Positions 61,047-64,000 of a stretch of 64,000 nt of DNA are shown here, piece after piece; positions within the stretch are counted from its first letter, which is position 1, and each line of letters begins with the position of its first letter. This DNA is from Gammaproteobacteria bacterium (GTDB lineage Bacteria > Pseudomonadota > Gammaproteobacteria > Burkholderiales > Burkholderiaceae_C), in NCBI GenBank assembly GCA_025359085.1, contig JANYHL010000043.1, positions 1 to 64,000 on the forward strand, in the 5' to 3' direction. The translations under genes were made by a program, and so were the position numbers. The notes below the pieces were generated by a model, which saw only the letters and a list, made by a program, of their open reading frames with translations, was not told the DNA's origin and did not search any database.

Positions 61047-64000
61047 TCAACCGGACATTGTATGCGGGGCCACCGACCCGCGAAACCGGATCATCTGATT
61101 CTGCCAATTTTGGCGCGCAACGCTCAGATGGCGCGCCTTGATGTGGCCAAAGCCCCTGATTTGTTCGGGAAGACGGGCAATCTCCAGTGCCAACTGGTAA
61201 CGCGCGGGGTCCCCGTCTCCCGCCAGCGGGGGACGTCCCAGCACGCTGAGCAGCTCATCCACGCTGGCCCGGTATTCGGTGATCAGCGCACGCTCTTGGC
61301 GCCGCTCCTGTGTCTTGCCAAAAATATCCAGCGCCGTGCCGCGCAGGCCCTTGAGCTGCGCCAGCAGCTTGAAGGCCAGCAACATGGCGGGGCCATAGGG
61401 CCGCTTTTGCAGCTCGCCCCGCTCGTTCTTGCGAGCCAGCAGCGGGGGCGCCAGGTGGTAGTGAATCTTGAAATCACCTTCAAACAAAGCGGCGATCCGG
61501 GCGTTGAAATCGCTGTGGCTGTGCAAGCGCGCCACTTCGTACTCATCCTTGTACGCCATCAACTTGAACAGGTAGCGTGCCACCGCCTCGGTCAGTGCCA
61601 GCTGCTGGGGGCCGACCGATTCGTCCACGCTTCTGACCTTTTGCACAAAAGCCTGGTAGCTTTCAGCGTAAGCGGCATTCTGGTAGGCGGTCAAAAACAG
61701 CACCCGTTTGGCAATCAACTCATCGAGTGAAGGGGGTTGGGCAAACGCCACCACTTGCCCCGGGTTGAGCAGCTTCTCAAACGCGGCCGGGTCGTGCGCC
61801 GCGCGTCGGCCCCAGGCAAATGCGCTCTTGTTTTGCTCGACCGCCACCGCATTGAGTTCCATGGCGCGCAGCAGCGACGCCAGTCCCAGCGGAATCCAGC
61901 CTTGTTGCCAGGCAAAACCGAGCAGCATCGGATTGGTGTAAATGCTGTCGCCCATCAGCCGGGTGGCTGCCGCATCGGCATTGAAGGCGCCGATCGCATC
62001 GGCCCCGACGGTCCGGGCGATCTCCATGACGCAGGCCTCTGCGGCGTTGACCCAGTTGGCGTTGCTGACAAAAGCGGCCGTCGGCGTGGCGTGGGCGTTC
62101 AGCGCCACCTGGGTGCGTCCGGCGCGCATGCGCAGCAGGGTTTCCGCGCTGGCCGCCACCACCGGGTCGCAGCCGATGATCAGATCAGCCCCCGCCATGC
62201 CGAACCGGGTGGTACGGATCGCGTCCTGGGAGGCGCCAATCAGCACATGGCTCCAGGTGGCGCCGCCTTTTTGCGCCAGACCACCCGCATCTTGCGTCAC
62301 GATGCCCTTGCCCTCCAGATGCGCCGCCATGCCGAGCAGCTGCCCGATGGTGATGACACCGGTGCCGCCGACACCGGCGACCACGATGCCCCAGACCTGG
62401 CGGTCCTGGCCGGTCAGCAAGGGCAGCATCGGCTCCGGCAACGCGCTCCATGCCGCATCAAACGGTGACGGTCCCTGGCCCTTTGATTTCTTTCTGAGCT
62501 GACCGCCCTCGACCGTAACAAAGCTCGGGCAAAAGCCCTTGACGCACGAATAGTCCTTGTTGCAGGTGCTTTGGTTGATCTGGCGCTTGCGGCCAAATTC
62601 GGTCTCCAGCGGCTCCACGCTCAAGCAATTGCTCTGCACGCCGCAGTCGCCACAACCCTCGCACACCCATTCATTGATGATGACGCGCTTGGCTGGATCA
62701 ACCAGGCTGCCGCGCTTGCGACGGCGCCGTTTTTCAGTGGCACAGGTCTGGTCGTAAATGATGACGCTGCAGCCTTTGATCTCCCGAAACGCACGCTGAA
62801 TACGATCAAGCTGGTCACGGTGCTCGATGGCGATGCCCGCGGGCAAACCGGTGCTGCTTTGGTACTTTTCTGGCTCGTCCGTCACCACCACTATTTTGCT
62901 AGCGCCTTCGGCCCGCATGCTCTGGGCCATCTGCACCACCGAATGTCCTTCCGGGCGTTCGCCAATTTGCTGGCCCCCGGTCATGGCAACCGCGTCGTTG
63001 TACAAAATCTTGTAGGTGATGTTGACACCCGCCGCGATGGCCTGGCGAATTGCCATCAGCCCGCTGTGAAAGTAGGTGCCATCGCCCAGGTTGGCAAACA
63101 TGTGCTGCTCGGTGCTGAAGGGCTGCTGGCCGACCCACGGCACGCCCTCGCCGCCCATCTGGGTGAAGCCCACGGTGGCACGGTCCATCCAGATCGCCAT
63201 GAAGTGGCAGCCAATGCCGGCCATGGCGCGCGAGCCCTCGGGTACTTTGGTCGAGGTATTGTGCGGACAGCCCGAGCAGAACCAGGGTTGCCGCTCCGCG
63301 CCCTTGATGCTGCTCACCTCGAGCACCTGCATGGCCTGCTCCTTGGCCTGCAGAACAGCCAGCCGGGCGTCAATGCGCGCTGTGGTGTCGGCGTCCAGGC
63401 CCATTTTCTTCAGACGCTGGGCGATGGCGCGGGCAATCAGGGCCGGTGACAAGTCGGCGTTGGCGCGCAACAAGGTGTTGGCACTCGGGTTCGGCATCGA
63501 CCATTCGCCACCGCTGCCGTAGGGGGCGCCTGCGGCGCCGCTGTCCACCTCGTTGAATTTGCCCAGCACGGTGGGACGCAGGTCGGCACGCCAGCTGTAC
63601 AACTCTTCTTTGAGCTGGTACTCAATGATCTGGCGTTTTTCTTCCACCACCAGAATTTCCTGCAGGCCGGTGGCGAATGCGCGCGTCAGCTGGGCCTCCA
63701 GCGGCCACACCACGCCGACTTTGTGCAGACGAATGCCGACCCGCTGACAGCTGGCGTCATCGAGCCCGAGGTCGAGCAGGGCCTGGCGTGTGTCGTTGAA
63801 GGCCTTGCCGCTGGCCATCAGGCCAAAACGGTCGTTAGGGCCCTCGATCACGTTGTAGTTGAGCCGGTTCGCCCGCACATAGGCCAGCGCCGCGTACCAT
63901 TTGTAGTCAAACAGGCGCGCCTCTTGCGCCAGGGCGTGGTCAGGCCAGCGAATGTGCACGCCACCCGGCGGCATCTCAAAATCGGTCGGAATTTTGATCT
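61047..64000 (-). CDS. Indolepyruvate ferredoxin oxidoreductase family protein (5' end outside the window)
   Basis: C-terminal ~984 residues of a large fused 2-oxoacid oxidoreductase; the frame runs off the window edge. The TPP-binding block NLGDGTYFHSGLM...YNDAVAMTGGQ is present, then a 4Fe-4S region (CEGCGDCGVQSNC, CVKGFCPS) and a gamma domain (VAGVGGTGVITIGQLLGMAA). A C-terminal helical part (MAYKDEYEVARLH onward) is typical of the fused form in Proteobacteria. It would decarboxylate arylpyruvates or branched 2-oxoacids to acyl-CoA, reducing an unknown acceptor. For leucine's keto acid this would give isovaleryl-CoA, the substrate of LiuA, but that link is only inference. Confidence 0.9.
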   Translation of the reverse strand, partial: IKIPTDFEMPPGGVHIRWPDHALAQEARLFDYKWYAALAYVRANRLNYNVIEGPNDRFGLMASGKAFNDTRQALLDLGLDDASCQRVGIRLHKVGVVWPLEAQLTRAFATGLQEILVVEEKRQIIEYQLKEELYSWRADLRPTVLGKFNEVDSGAAGAPYGSGGEWSMPNPSANTLLRANADLSPALIARAIAQRLKKMGLDADTTARIDARLAVLQAKEQAMQVLEVSSIKGAERQPWFCSGCPHNTSTKVPEGSRAMAGIGCHFMAIWMDRATVGFTQMGGEGVPWVGQQPFSTEQHMFANLGDGTYFHSGLMAIRQAIAAGVNITYKILYNDAVAMTGGQQIGERPEGHSVVQMAQSMRAEGASKIVVVTDEPEKYQSSTGLPAGIAIEHRDQLDRIQRAFREIKGCSVIIYDQTCATEKRRRRKRGSLVDPAKRVIINEWVCEGCGDCGVQSNCLSVEPLETEFGRKRQINQSTCNKDYSCVKGFCPSFVTVEGGQLRKKSKGQGPSPFDAAWSALPEPMLPLLTGQDRQVWGIVVAGVGGTGVITIGQLLGMAAHLEGKGIVTQDAGGLAQKGGATWSHVLIGASQDAIRTTRFGMAGADLIIGCDPVVAASAETLLRMRAGRTQVALNAHATPTAAFVSNANWVNAAEACVMEIARTVGADAIGAFNADAAATRLMGDSIYTNPMLLGFAWQQGWIPLGLASLLRAMELNAVAVEQNKSAFAWGRRAAHDPAAFEKLLNPGQVVAFAQPPSLDELIAKRVLFLTAYQNAAYAESYQAFVQKVRSVDESVGPQQLALTEAVARYLFKLMAYKDEYEVARLHSHSDFNARIAALFEGDFKIHYHLAPPLLARKNERGELQKRPYGPAMLLAFKLLAQLKGLRGTALDIFGKTQERRQERALITEYRASVDELLSVLGRPPLAGDGDPARYQLALEIARLPEQIRGFGHIKARHLSVARQNWQNQMIRFRGSVAPHTMSG

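Overview
This 64 kb window is high-GC chromosomal DNA of a betaproteobacterium, most likely a Comamonadaceae member close to Rhodoferax. That placement is inferred from gene content: a tandem UvrA, a YbaK-DUF1289 fusion, a DUF1631 protein, def-fmt next to LysM-dprA, a split leucine/isovalerate (liu) catabolic set, and short palindromic repeats scattered through genes as well as spacers. No rRNA, tRNA, prophage, CRISPR array or transposase was seen. The only clear foreign module is a type II restriction-modification pair.

Layout. 1-961: end of a polar amino acid ABC permease and its ATPase. 1129-3141: DsbG-like lipoprotein, ProQ/FinO protein, MarC protein. 3113-9382: a 2089-residue tandem UvrA carrying several in-frame repeat insertions. 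9536-14403: branched-chain-type solute-binding protein, HCCA-isomerase-like DsbA-family protein, YbaK-DUF1289 fusion, HMG-CoA lyase, two small proteins, a GhrA-like reductase. 14417-20734: methylcrotonyl-CoA carboxylase alpha, methylglutaconyl-CoA hydratase, carboxylase beta and an acyl-CoA synthetase, with a divergent AraC regulator. 21920-22554: a gene-free spacer with three perfect DnaA boxes. 22555-32950: acyl-CoA dehydrogenase, the R-M pair, thiolase, AceK, carbonic anhydrase, SbtB, SbtA, a GNAT, isovaleryl-CoA dehydrogenase and the LiuR regulator, all on the minus strand.

33059-43088: metallo-hydrolase, DcuB and AspA (fumarate/aspartate), a small exported protein, a LytTR/LytS-type two-component pair, an exported isochorismatase-fold protein and a molybdopterin oxidoreductase. 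43408-50849: LysR regulator, OxlT-like antiporter, NAD-linked formate dehydrogenase (NuoE/F-fused beta and 900-residue alpha) and a ferritin-like protein. 51024-64000: fmt-def, LysM protein, dprA, DUF1631, secF-secD-yajC, and the 3' part of an indolepyruvate ferredoxin oxidoreductase.

How it works together. Leucine or isovalerate would pass through LiuA, MCC, LiuC and HMG-CoA lyase to acetoacetate and acetyl-CoA, with thiolase and AceK (glyoxylate-branch control) downstream. SbtA/SbtB and a beta-carbonic anhydrase lie in the same gene run as LiuR-LiuA and could supply the bicarbonate MCC needs. Formate, perhaps from oxalate exchange, would feed NADH through the formate dehydrogenase. AspA plus DcuB point to anaerobic aspartate/fumarate use.

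The most unusual signal is repetitive DNA. A ~60-bp family (called A here) has 12 copies plus a fragment, seven of them translated inside conserved genes in just two reading frames. A second family (B) occurs four times within uvrA as hairpins whose loop is constant while the stem arms differ but stay complementary.
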